From: Stenotrophomonas sp.
Lineage (GTDB): Bacteria > Pseudomonadota > Gammaproteobacteria > Xanthomonadales > Xanthomonadaceae
Direction: 5' to 3'
Length of the DNA: 37,580 nt
NCBI GenBank assembly: GCA_003525885.1
Contig: DQIG01000314.1
Span: 11,243 to 48,822 of the forward strand
Positions within the stretch are counted from its first letter, which is position 1. Every line of letters begins with the position of its first letter. The position numbers and the translations under genes were made by a program. Of the stretch, positions 31,545 to 37,580 are shown piece after piece. The notes beneath the pieces were generated by a model, which saw only the letters and a program-made list of their open reading frames with translations, made no database searches and was not told the DNA's origin.

Positions 31545-32300
31545 TTACGCGGCCAGACGCTCGACCTGTCGACGGGTCAGGTCGTTGAAGCGGCCCAGCG
31601 ACATCAGGTGCTGGTGGATCAGGGCCAGCCAGCCGCTGCGATGCCACTCGACCACGGTTGCTTCCGGGAGCGCGACGAACTTCTCGACGTCCACGACCAG
31701 GAAGCCGTTGAGGTTGAACTCACGGCCATCCGGAGTACGCACGGTGGCGTTGCGCTCCACCAGCAGGCCGTTGTCGACCAGGGCCTTGGAGAAGGCCAGG
31801 GTCTGTTCGTGTTCGCGGGTGTACTGGCCACAGAACTCCAGCGCCTGCTGCACCATATCGGTGGCCTTGCCGTCAACGAACAGCGGCTGTCCTTCTTCGC
31901 CACCCTTGACCACGCGCGGGCTTTCCTCGTCGATACCCAGCAGGAAATCATTCTCCGCGCCAGTGTCGATGAAGATGAAGGGGTGACGGCGCAGGTAAGC
32001 CGGAATGTAGGCCTCGTCTTCCCACAGACCATCCTTGATGAACAGGTTCTGGTCGGACACGCCAACAGCGGCCATCGGAACCGCGCCCGGGCCGGCGAAC
32101 AGAATCGGGAAGTGGTGCAGGGCCAGCGAGAACTCGCCCAGCACCAGCGGAATGGCGTTGTTGCCGGCAGCGAACTCGAGCTTGCCCGGCAGAATGCGCA
32201 GATCGGCATGCACATCGGCCTGCAGCGGCACCGGACGGGTATAGAACAGGGGGGCGCCGCTCTGCGCCGCTTCGGTGGTGGTGTCGCTGGTGGTGGTCAT
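31545..32300 (-). CDS. SapC family protein
   Basis: A 251-residue protein matching the SapC family (PF07277): LFYTRPVPLQADVHADLRIL at the start, FPILFAGPGAVPMAAVGV, then WEDEAYIPAYLRRHPFIFID and the C-terminal FLVVDVEKFVALPEATVVEW. The start MTTTSDTTTEAA was chosen because family members begin shortly before the LFY motif; an ATG at 32312 is possible and neither has a strong ribosome-binding site. SapC proteins are often encoded near TonB-dependent receptors and tryptophan halogenase-like genes, and their function is unclear. There is no signal peptide. Confidence 0.88.
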   Translation of the reverse strand: MTTTSDTTTEAAQSGAPLFYTRPVPLQADVHADLRILPGKLEFAAGNNAIPLVLGEFSLALHHFPILFAGPGAVPMAAVGVSDQNLFIKDGLWEDEAYIPAYLRRHPFIFIDTGAENDFLLGIDEESPRVVKGGEEGQPLFVDGKATDMVQQALEFCGQYTREHEQTLAFSKALVDNGLLVERNATVRTPDGREFNLNGFLVVDVEKFVALPEATVVEWHRSGWLALIHQHLMSLGRFNDLTRRQVERLAA

Positions 32301-32410
32301 CTTGGGAACCATTCGATCATGCGCGCCTGCCATCCCGGGCACGCCAGCGGGAACAACCTGAATCCCGCATTATCAACAAGCTCGATGACAACGGCCACCC
32401 CGCCGGCGAA

Positions 32411-32683
32411 CTATTTCAGCTGCAGGGGGTAGCGCTGCCAGAGTACGTGGACCAGGAATCCGGCCAGCTCGGTGTCGCGAGCGCTCACCGCCGCGCGGAT
32501 CTTGTCCAGCAGCACCATGTCGCTGCAGGAGCGCACGTCGGCGTGGTTGGCCTGCCCTGCCCTGCGCGCACGGTAGCGCGCTGCCCGCTGCGCATCGCTC
32601 ATCGCATACCCGAACTTGGGCGGACGACCGCGCTTGCGCGGCAGGGTCAGCTCCAGGGTTCCGGGGTCTTTGTCATCACGCAT
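32411..32683 (-). CDS. Small AT-hook-like basic protein
   Basis: A 90-residue protein starting MRDDKDPGTLELTLPRKRGR. The segment PRKRGRPPKF is an AT-hook-like core, followed by a basic helix (DAQRAARYRARRAGQ). The C-terminal half (MVLLDKIRAAVSARDTELAG) is helical and neutral. This suggests minor-groove DNA binding or a small regulator, but I know no characterised homologue. An alternative TTG start at 32710 would add nine residues. Palindrome copy 4 lies 47 bases upstream of the ATG. Confidence 0.65.
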   Translation of the reverse strand: MRDDKDPGTLELTLPRKRGRPPKFGYAMSDAQRAARYRARRAGQANHADVRSCSDMVLLDKIRAAVSARDTELAGFLVHVLWQRYPLQLK

Positions 32684-32729
32684 GGGCGGGGTGCGGGCGG
32701 CGGCGAGCAACGGGGGGTGCGCAATTTAT

Positions 32730-32749
32730 CGTGAGGCATCACTTTAATC
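32730..32749 (+). repeat. Intergenic palindrome, copy 4 of CGTGANGCRTCACNNTAAT
   Basis: GTGAGGCATCAC followed by TTTAATC, the most divergent of the four copies. On the minus strand it lies 47 bases upstream of the AT-hook protein ATG, where an operator or promoter-proximal site would be expected. Confidence 0.45.
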
Positions 32750-32844
32750 CAGCTTTTTCTGCAGTTTTGTTGCAATGCAGTGCAAAAAATCCCACCCCAG
32801 GGGCTGCATCCGCGCATGGCGTGGATACGAAAGCCCGAACCCAC

Positions 32845-32872
32845 AAAAAAGGGAGCCCGCGAACGGGCTCCC
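32845..32872 (-). terminator. Intrinsic terminator of the second EF-G gene
   Basis: On the minus strand, GGGAGCCCG, loop TTCG and CGGGCTCCC are followed by six T residues. The stem is perfect, 9 base pairs, and begins 11 bases after the EF-G-like gene stop. A textbook rho-independent terminator. Confidence 0.92.
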
Positions 32873-32882
32873 CTCACCTTCT

Positions 32883-34919
32883 TCATGCCGCGCGTACCGG
32901 CTCATAGCCGTGCAGGTGCGCCTCACTACTTGCCCGCCCTTGGCTGAGCGAACGCAGCGAGGTGGTGTAGCCCACCAGCTGCGCCAGCGGCGCGAAGCCA
33001 CTGACCTCGGCGCGACCATCCTGGTCGTCGATGCGGGCAATGCGACCATGGCGGCGGTTGAGGTCGCCGACCACATCACCCACCGACGCTGACGGCGAAT
33101 GCACCGTCACCGCCATCACCGGCTCCAGCAGCTGCGTGCCACCTTCGGCCAGCGCCGCCTTGATCGCCTCAGCGCCCGCGCGATGGAACGCCATCTCCGA
33201 AGAGTCCTTGGCATGGGTCTGGCCATCGACAAGACTGACCTCGATGCCAACCACCGGATGACCCTGCGGGCCTTCCGACAGCGCAGCACGCACACCCTTC
33301 TCCACCGCGGCGATGAAGCTGCGCGGCACCACGCCACCGACGATGCGGTCGTTGAACACCACCTGGTCGTCCTCGCGCGGCGATACATCCAGCACCACGT
33401 GCGCGAACTGGCCCTGGCCACCGGTCTGCTTGACCAGCCGCCCGACGACACCGGTCATCGCACGCATCGGCGTCTCCTGGTAGGCCACGCGCGGCGAGCC
33501 CACGCCCACGTCGACCTTCCATTCGCTGCGCAGTCGCTCGACCATCACCTCCAGGTGCAGCTCGCCCATGCCCCACACCAGGGTCTCCGCCGTGTCGCGA
33601 TCGGTTTCGACGCGGAACGAGGGATCTTCCTGGGCCAGGCTGGCCAGCCCCTGCGCCATCCGGATCAGGTCAGCCGCACGCGCCGGCTCCAAGCGCCACG
33701 CCAGCACCGGCGCCTGTGCCTGGATGTTCTCCAGGCGCAGCGGCTGCGCACGACCGCTCAGCGTTTCGCCACTGACCGCATCTTTCCAGCCCAGTACCGC
33801 GACGATGTCACCGGCCACGGCCTGTTCGATGTCGTGGGTCTGGTCGGCCTGCACCCGCACCAGCCGGCTGACGCGCCGACCCTGCGGATGCTGCGAACTG
33901 GCCACGGCGTCGCCCACCTTCAAGGTGCCCGAGTACAGCCGCACGAAGCTCAGCGCGCCGTGCTGCTGGTGGGTGATCTTGAACAGCAGGCCTGCCAGCG
34001 GGCCATCCGGGTCCGGCGGCAGCACCACCTCGCCCTCATCGCTTTCAGCGGTCACGGCAGGCCGATCCAGTGGCGACGGCAGGTAATCGACCACCGCATC
34101 CAGCAGCGTTTCGATGCCCTTGTCCTTGAAGGCGGCGCCGGCAAGCACAGGCACGCCCGCACCCGCCAGCGTCGCCCGCCGGATCGCCGCACGCAGCAGT
34201 TCAGCGTCGATCACGCGACCTTCCAGCCACGCATCGGCCAGCTGTTCGTCATGATCGGCCACGGCTTCGACCAACGCATCGCGCTGCGGTTGCCACTGTG
34301 CACGCGCGGCGTCGTCCCACCCGCTGACGATCGTCGCTGCACCGTCCTGCCACTGCAGCACGCGCTCATCGACCAGATCGACCCAGCCGTTGAAGCCGCT
34401 TTCGCTACCCAACGGCACGCCCAGCGCCCACGGCCGCGCGCGCAGCTTGTCCTGCAGCTGCTCCAGCACGCGCTCGAACGACGCGCCGACGCGATCCATC
34501 TTGTTGACGAAGGCGATCAACGGCACCCGATGGCGACGTGCCTGGCGCCACACGGTTTCGGACTGCGGCTGCACGCCATCCACGGCCGAGAACACCGCCA
34601 CGGCACCGTCGAGCACGCGCAGCGAACGCTCGACTTCAATGGCGAAGTCGATGTGGCCGGGGGTGTCGATCAGGGTCAGCCGATGCGGCGGCAGGTCGCG
34701 CGGCGCCCACTGCGCCTGCACGGCGGCAGCGCCGATGGTGATGCCGCGTTCGCGCTCGATCGCCGAGAAATCGGTGGTCGCATTGCCGTCGTGCACTTCG
34801 CCGACGCGGTGGATTTCGCCGCTTTTCCACAGCAGGCGTTCGGTCAACGTGGTTTTGCCGGCGTCGATGTGGGCAATGATGCCAAGGTTGCGACGGCGGG
34901 AAAGGACTTGGGTGTTCAT
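32883..34919 (-). CDS. fusA2: Elongation factor G paralogue
   Basis: A 678-residue translational GTPase. G1 is AHIDAGKTTLTERLL, the switch I region is RERGITIGAAA, G3 is DTPGHIDFAIEVE and G4 is FVNKMDRV. Domain II (LAGLLFKITHQQHGALSFVR), domain III (MGELHLEVMVERLR), domain IV (GGQGQFAHVV and the following GGVVPRSFIAAVEKGVRAAL) and domain V (EPVMAVTVHSPSASVGDVVG) are all present, so it is full length. It differs from housekeeping EF-G at many positions, for example NATTDFSAIERERG, and is not in a str operon, so it is a second EF-G. Such paralogues may support translocation, recycling or antibiotic tolerance. Its leader is structured (34951-35084). Confidence 0.92.
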   Translation of the reverse strand: MNTQVLSRRRNLGIIAHIDAGKTTLTERLLWKSGEIHRVGEVHDGNATTDFSAIERERGITIGAAAVQAQWAPRDLPPHRLTLIDTPGHIDFAIEVERSLRVLDGAVAVFSAVDGVQPQSETVWRQARRHRVPLIAFVNKMDRVGASFERVLEQLQDKLRARPWALGVPLGSESGFNGWVDLVDERVLQWQDGAATIVSGWDDAARAQWQPQRDALVEAVADHDEQLADAWLEGRVIDAELLRAAIRRATLAGAGVPVLAGAAFKDKGIETLLDAVVDYLPSPLDRPAVTAESDEGEVVLPPDPDGPLAGLLFKITHQQHGALSFVRLYSGTLKVGDAVASSQHPQGRRVSRLVRVQADQTHDIEQAVAGDIVAVLGWKDAVSGETLSGRAQPLRLENIQAQAPVLAWRLEPARAADLIRMAQGLASLAQEDPSFRVETDRDTAETLVWGMGELHLEVMVERLRSEWKVDVGVGSPRVAYQETPMRAMTGVVGRLVKQTGGQGQFAHVVLDVSPREDDQVVFNDRIVGGVVPRSFIAAVEKGVRAALSEGPQGHPVVGIEVSLVDGQTHAKDSSEMAFHRAGAEAIKAALAEGGTQLLEPVMAVTVHSPSASVGDVVGDLNRRHGRIARIDDQDGRAEVSGFAPLAQLVGYTTSLRSLSQGRASSEAHLHGYEPVRAA

Positions 34920-34950
34920 GAGAAAGGTTCCTGCAAAGCCAACTTAGGGG

Positions 34951-34984
34951 GCCGCGCACCCCGGTTGGCGACAGGGTGCGCGGC
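34951..34984 (-). promoter_or_regulatory. Hairpin between the leader ORF and the second EF-G gene
   Basis: A perfect 11-base stem (34951-34961 with 34974-34984) with a 12-base loop. It begins at the stop codon of the 9-codon ORF and ends 31 bases before the EF-G ATG. A ribosome stalled on the short ORF would cover its first arm, as in translation-attenuation leaders. Confidence 0.55.
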
Positions 34985-35013
34985 TAGCGTTCGGTCTCGG
35001 CGATCTGGTGCAT
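34984..35013 (-). CDS. Putative 9-residue leader peptide of the second EF-G gene
   Basis: ATG at 35013 is preceded by AAGGAG with 8-base spacing, an ideal ribosome-binding site, and reads MHQIAETER before TAG. Nothing else in this gap explains such a site. It lies 64 bases upstream of the EF-G start and runs directly into the hairpin. A leader ORF that senses ribosome state is a sensible control for a translation factor, but the role is inferred. Confidence 0.5.
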   Translation of the reverse strand: MHQIAETER

Positions 35014-35062
35014 GGCACGTTCTCCTTGGTGCTGCGGCTTGAATGAAATGACTGAAACGAAA

Positions 35063-35084
35063 AGAGCGCCCCGGAGGGCGCTCT
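35063..35084 (-). terminator. Intrinsic terminator upstream of the EF-G leader
   Basis: On the minus strand, AGAGCGCCC, loop TCCG and GGGCGCTCT are followed by TTTTCGTTTC. The stem is a perfect 9 base pairs. It is 144 bases upstream of the EF-G start. It may end a transcript from upstream or act as an attenuator if the EF-G promoter lies beyond 35084. Confidence 0.75.
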
Positions 35085-35108
35085 GTCGAAGGTCCAGCGA
35101 TGACCGTC

Positions 35109-35198
35109 TCAACGGCCTCGTGGGGCTCCAGGCAGACACGCCCGCTCCGCGCTTGCGCGGGTCAGGGTGAAAAACTTCAGGAGCGGCATCCGGTTCAT
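35109..35198 (-). CDS. Possible 29-residue ORF before the terminator
   Basis: The ORF reads MNRMPLLKFFTLTRASAERA and continues with nine more residues to a TGA, ending 25 bases before the terminator stem. It contains the small hairpin CCGCG-CAAG-CGCGG. The position is that of an attenuator leader peptide, but it lacks a strong ribosome-binding site and has no run of one regulatory codon. Weak candidate. Confidence 0.25.
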   Translation of the reverse strand: MNRMPLLKFFTLTRASAERACLPGAPRGR

Positions 35199-35280
35199 GG
35201 GGCGCATTCTAGACCTGCCAATCTGGCGCGCAAGTGAATATTGCGCACATGAATGGAACGATGAGGCCGACAACGATCGA

Positions 35281-35317
35281 GGTCAGATCCCTTTGCCAAC
35301 AGCAAAGGGCTCTGACC
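35281..35317. repeat. GGTCAGA...TCTGACC hairpin repeat
   Basis: Arms 35281-35296 and 35302-35317 pair over 16 bases with one mismatch around the loop CAACA. GGTCAGA-type hairpins of this sort are, from memory, frequent in Stenotrophomonas and Xanthomonas genomes. It lies 14 bases past the stop of the secreted-protein gene and may also serve as its transcript end. Confidence 0.6.
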
Positions 35318-35331
35318 CCTTCTGCCATGCC

Positions 35332-36072
35332 TCACTTGCAGTCGTGCAGCTTGCGCGCCTCACCCACCGTCGCAGCCTTCTTTTCGACGGTGGACACCCA
35401 GCCCTTCAGCGACATCCCCGCGTCCACGCCCTGCGGGCGAGGCCCACCCTGGATCACCAGTTCAGTCCAGCTGTCCACGGGGGCCAGTTCGGCCAGCCGT
35501 GCGGCCTGGTCGGCATCGGTACTGATCGTGTCGCCCGGCGAGGACGGCCCCACCTTGTTCACCGTCTCGGTCTTGCGTGCTCGCACCCGCACCGTGCCAT
35601 CAGGCAGACGCTGACTGGTCACCTCGTAGTGCTCCACGCCATAGGCCCACGAACCTTCACGCATGCTGCGCAGTTCGCTGCCGTCGTCCGCATACTCGAT
35701 CGTTTCGCCGGTCAGGCCCACCAGCGCGGCGACACCGCCGATTCCGGCCATCATCGCCTCGTAGGCGACCATTTGCCGCTGCTCGATGGTCAGCGTGCCC
35801 ACCGCCGGCTTCATGCCGGGCAGATTCAGATACGCCGCCTTGTTGCACATCAGCAGCACACGCTGATCGTCCCATCGCATCATGATTTCGCCATTGGCGA
35901 AATACTCGGTCGTGAAAGACGTCACCGCAGCGCCCGGCGCCTTCAAGTAACGGGTCTCGATGCTGGAGGCCTGCACTACAGCATCCTTGAGCGACAGCGT
36001 GCCGGCGTGCGCAACACCGGCCAGAGCGATCAGCGAAACAGACAGTGCAACGCGAAGCGCGATACGGTTCAT
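35332..36072 (-). CDS. Secreted hypothetical protein
   Basis: A 246-residue protein with a signal peptide (MNRIALRVALSVSLIALAGVAHAG, cleavage after AHA). The frame extends upstream to 36363, but the ATG at 36072 has AAGGAA about 9 bases before it and begins the signal peptide; the upstream extension is antisense to hmuV. The mature protein has one moderately hydrophobic stretch (MMAGIGGVAALVGLTG, about residue 120) and conserved-looking segments such as YFANGEIMMRWDDQRVLLMC and YGVEHYEVTSQRLPDG. I do not recognise the family. Confidence 0.75.
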   Translation of the reverse strand: MNRIALRVALSVSLIALAGVAHAGTLSLKDAVVQASSIETRYLKAPGAAVTSFTTEYFANGEIMMRWDDQRVLLMCNKAAYLNLPGMKPAVGTLTIEQRQMVAYEAMMAGIGGVAALVGLTGETIEYADDGSELRSMREGSWAYGVEHYEVTSQRLPDGTVRVRARKTETVNKVGPSSPGDTISTDADQAARLAELAPVDSWTELVIQGGPRPQGVDAGMSLKGWVSTVEKKAATVGEARKLHDCK

Positions 36073-36161
36073 GAGGGTCATTCCTTTGAAAAACGCGAAC
36101 CGCCAATGATAGAGCGTTACGCAGTATCCGGCGCGACCCACACCGCCCCACCAGATCCAGG

Positions 36162-36923
36162 CTAGGTCACCACCACCAGCGGCACCCCACGCCTTGGATG
36201 CTCCAGCACCACCACGTCCTGCTGGTAGACCCGCTGCAGATTGTCCTCGGTCAGCACCTGCAATGGCGTTCCGTCTGCCGCCACCCTGCCCTGCTCCAGC
36301 AGTACGATGCGGTCGGCATAGCCCGCGGCCAGATTGAGGTCGTGCAGCACCACGATCACGCACGCACCGGCCTCGGCACAGGCGCGCACACTGCGCAGCG
36401 TGCGCTCCTGATGGCGTAGATCCAGTGCGGCGGTCGGCTCGTCCAGCAGCAGCAACGGGGTGTCCTGCGCCAGCACGCGCGCGAACGTGGTACGCGCGGA
36501 TTCGCCACCGGACAGCTGCTGCACCTCGCGCAGGCGCAGTGCCTGCAGTTCAGCGGCATCGATTGCCGCTTCCACCTGGGCGTCGTCCACCACCGGATCC
36601 GGCGGATGCGGCAACCGCCCCATCGCCACTACTTCCTCCACGCTGAAGGCAAAGCGCACGCCGTGCTCCTGCGGCATCACCGCGCGCTCGCGTGCCAGCG
36701 GCCCGGCCTTGTAGCTGGCCAGCGGCTTGCCCAGCAGGCTTACCTCGCCCGCGTCGGCGCGCAGGTCTCCGGCAGCCACCGCCAGCAGCGTGGACTTGCC
36801 AGCACCATTCGGACCAACCAGCGCCGTCACCGTACCGGGCTCGAACGCAAGCGAAATGCCATGCAGGATCTCGCGCTGCTGGCGGCGCACCACCACCTCG
36901 TGCAACTTCAACAGCACGCTCAT
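36162..36923 (-). CDS. hmuV: Haemin ABC transporter ATP-binding protein HmuV
   Basis: A 253-residue ABC ATPase. Walker A is GPNGAGKSTLL, the Q-loop is in VMPQEHGVRF, the signature is LSGGESARTTFARVLAQD, Walker B is PLLLLDEPTAALD, and the switch histidine is in VVLHDLNLAAGYADR. The N-terminal VRRQQREILHGISLAFEPG matches HmuV, the haem importer ATPase. It overlaps the permease gene by 4 bases (ATGA), forming a haem-uptake operon whose earlier genes lie beyond the right edge. It powers haem transport across the inner membrane from a periplasmic binding protein. Confidence 0.93.
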   Translation of the reverse strand: MSVLLKLHEVVVRRQQREILHGISLAFEPGTVTALVGPNGAGKSTLLAVAAGDLRADAGEVSLLGKPLASYKAGPLARERAVMPQEHGVRFAFSVEEVVAMGRLPHPPDPVVDDAQVEAAIDAAELQALRLREVQQLSGGESARTTFARVLAQDTPLLLLDEPTAALDLRHQERTLRSVRACAEAGACVIVVLHDLNLAAGYADRIVLLEQGRVAADGTPLQVLTEDNLQRVYQQDVVVLEHPRRGVPLVVVT

Positions 36924-37580
36924 GGCGCCACCTTGCGGCGCTGCTGCAGCACCAGCCAGAGGAAGAACGGCGCACCCAGTGCGGCCGAGAACAGGCCCAG
37001 CGGAATCTCCGCCGGCGGATCAAGCGTGCGGGCAGCAGTATCTGCCACCACGATCAACAACGCGCCGAGCAGGCCGGACAACGGCAGCAGCCAGCGATGC
37101 CCGGGGCCGACCAGCAGGCGCGCCACGTGCGGCACCACCAGGCCAACGAAGCTGATCGAGCCGGCAAAGGCCACCGCCGCGCCCACCAGCAGCGCACTGA
37201 ACGCCACCAGGCGACGACGCGTGCGGGTGACATCCAGCCCGAGGTGCTGTGCCTGGCGCTCCCCCAGCGCCAGCATGTCCAGCGGCGTGGCCAGTCGCTG
37301 CAGCGCAAACACGCCAATCGCAAACAACGGCACCACGGCAGCCACATCGGCCCAGTTGGCACGCGCCAGCGAGCCCATCTGCCAGAACACCAGCGACTGC
37401 AGTTCGCTTTCGCTGGCGATGTAAGTAAGGAACCCGATCAGTGCCGAACAGAAGGCGGCCATCGCAATGCCGACCAACAGCAGCGTCGCGTTGCCCGAAC
37501 CTTTGCCGGGCCGGGCCAGTGCGTAAGTCAGACCGATCGCGAGCGCACCGCCAGCGAACGCGGCCACCGGCACCAGCCAG
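36920..37580 (-). CDS. hmuU: Haemin ABC transporter permease HmuU (5' end outside window)
   Basis: The frame is open to the right edge, so the N-terminal part is missing; 220 codons are present. It is a FecCD-family permease, with LLLVGIAMAAFCSALIGFLT, FWQMGSLARANW, then LGERQAQHLGLDVTRTRR (the coupling region for the ATPase) and GSISFVGLVVPHVARLLVGP. These features and the coupled hmuV identify it as the inner-membrane channel of the haem importer. Confidence 0.92.
   Translation of the reverse strand, partial: WLVPVAAFAGGALAIGLTYALARPGKGSGNATLLLVGIAMAAFCSALIGFLTYIASESELQSLVFWQMGSLARANWADVAAVVPLFAIGVFALQRLATPLDMLALGERQAQHLGLDVTRTRRRLVAFSALLVGAAVAFAGSISFVGLVVPHVARLLVGPGHRWLLPLSGLLGALLIVVADTAARTLDPPAEIPLGLFSAALGAPFFLWLVLQQRRKVAP

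Noticed and set aside
33099..35042. 647-residue open frame antisense to the EF-G-like gene
   Set aside because: The opposite strand encodes a complete, motif-bearing GTPase; the antisense frame is His/Arg-rich and lacks domains.
1..37580. CRISPR arrays, rRNA genes, tRNA genes and insertion-sequence transposases
   Set aside because: No regularly spaced direct repeats, rRNA segments, tRNA cloverleaf or transposase reading frames were found by eye; small RNAs cannot be excluded this way.

Overview
The window looks like chromosome of a high-GC gammaproteobacterium of the Xanthomonadaceae, most likely a Stenotrophomonas. This rests on codon use, gene content (hmuUV, a SapC-domain protein, a second EF-G, a DUF1353 protein) and a GGTCAGA...TCTGACC hairpin repeat that I associate with this group. 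I ran no database search, so the genus is an inference.

Layout. 1-3.9 kb: end of a cysteine-nucleophile alpha/beta hydrolase, a secreted cupin/carboxymuconolactone-decarboxylase protein, then a LysR regulator divergent from an aldo/keto reductase with a palindromic operator between them. 3.9-7.5 kb: small membrane and secreted proteins of unknown function, one frameshifted, plus a nested inverted-repeat element. 7.5-12.2 kb: a lower-GC, decaying accessory zone holding a DUF1353 protein, remnants of a duplicated gene pair, a two-gene membrane/cytosolic cassette, a broken traX, a DUF4124 protein, a HEPN-motif protein and, at 11842-11869, a close match to the XerCD recombination site dif. FtsK-orienting KOPS octamers (GGGNAGGG) change strand across this point, which supports it being the real chromosome terminus.

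12.2-24.5 kb: nudI, a large AsmA-like anchored protein, then an ECF sigma factor and its ChrR-type zinc anti-sigma factor, divergent from an eight-gene operon (secreted protein, fatty acid desaturase, FAD oxidoreductase, DUF1365, CFA-type methyltransferase, DUF2878, DUF1295, second CFA-type methyltransferase) ending in a lipocalin. Three copies of one two-part promoter motif (GCATCCAW-N14-CGTA) lie before the sigma gene, before the operon and before the desaturase. This points to a single autoregulated regulon that remodels membrane fatty acids, probably in response to singlet oxygen or related stress.

24.5-37.6 kb: a 1159-residue SF1 (Upf1/Dna2-like) helicase; an EvgAS/BvgAS-like two-component pair whose hybrid kinase is split by a frameshift just before its HPt domain; a SapC-domain protein; an AT-hook-like small protein; a second elongation factor G with a structured leader (9-codon ORF, hairpin and upstream terminator); a secreted protein; and the haem-uptake genes hmuV and hmuU, the latter cut by the window edge. 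A palindrome, CGTGANGCRTCACNNTAAT, recurs at four intergenic places and is not explained by any gene.
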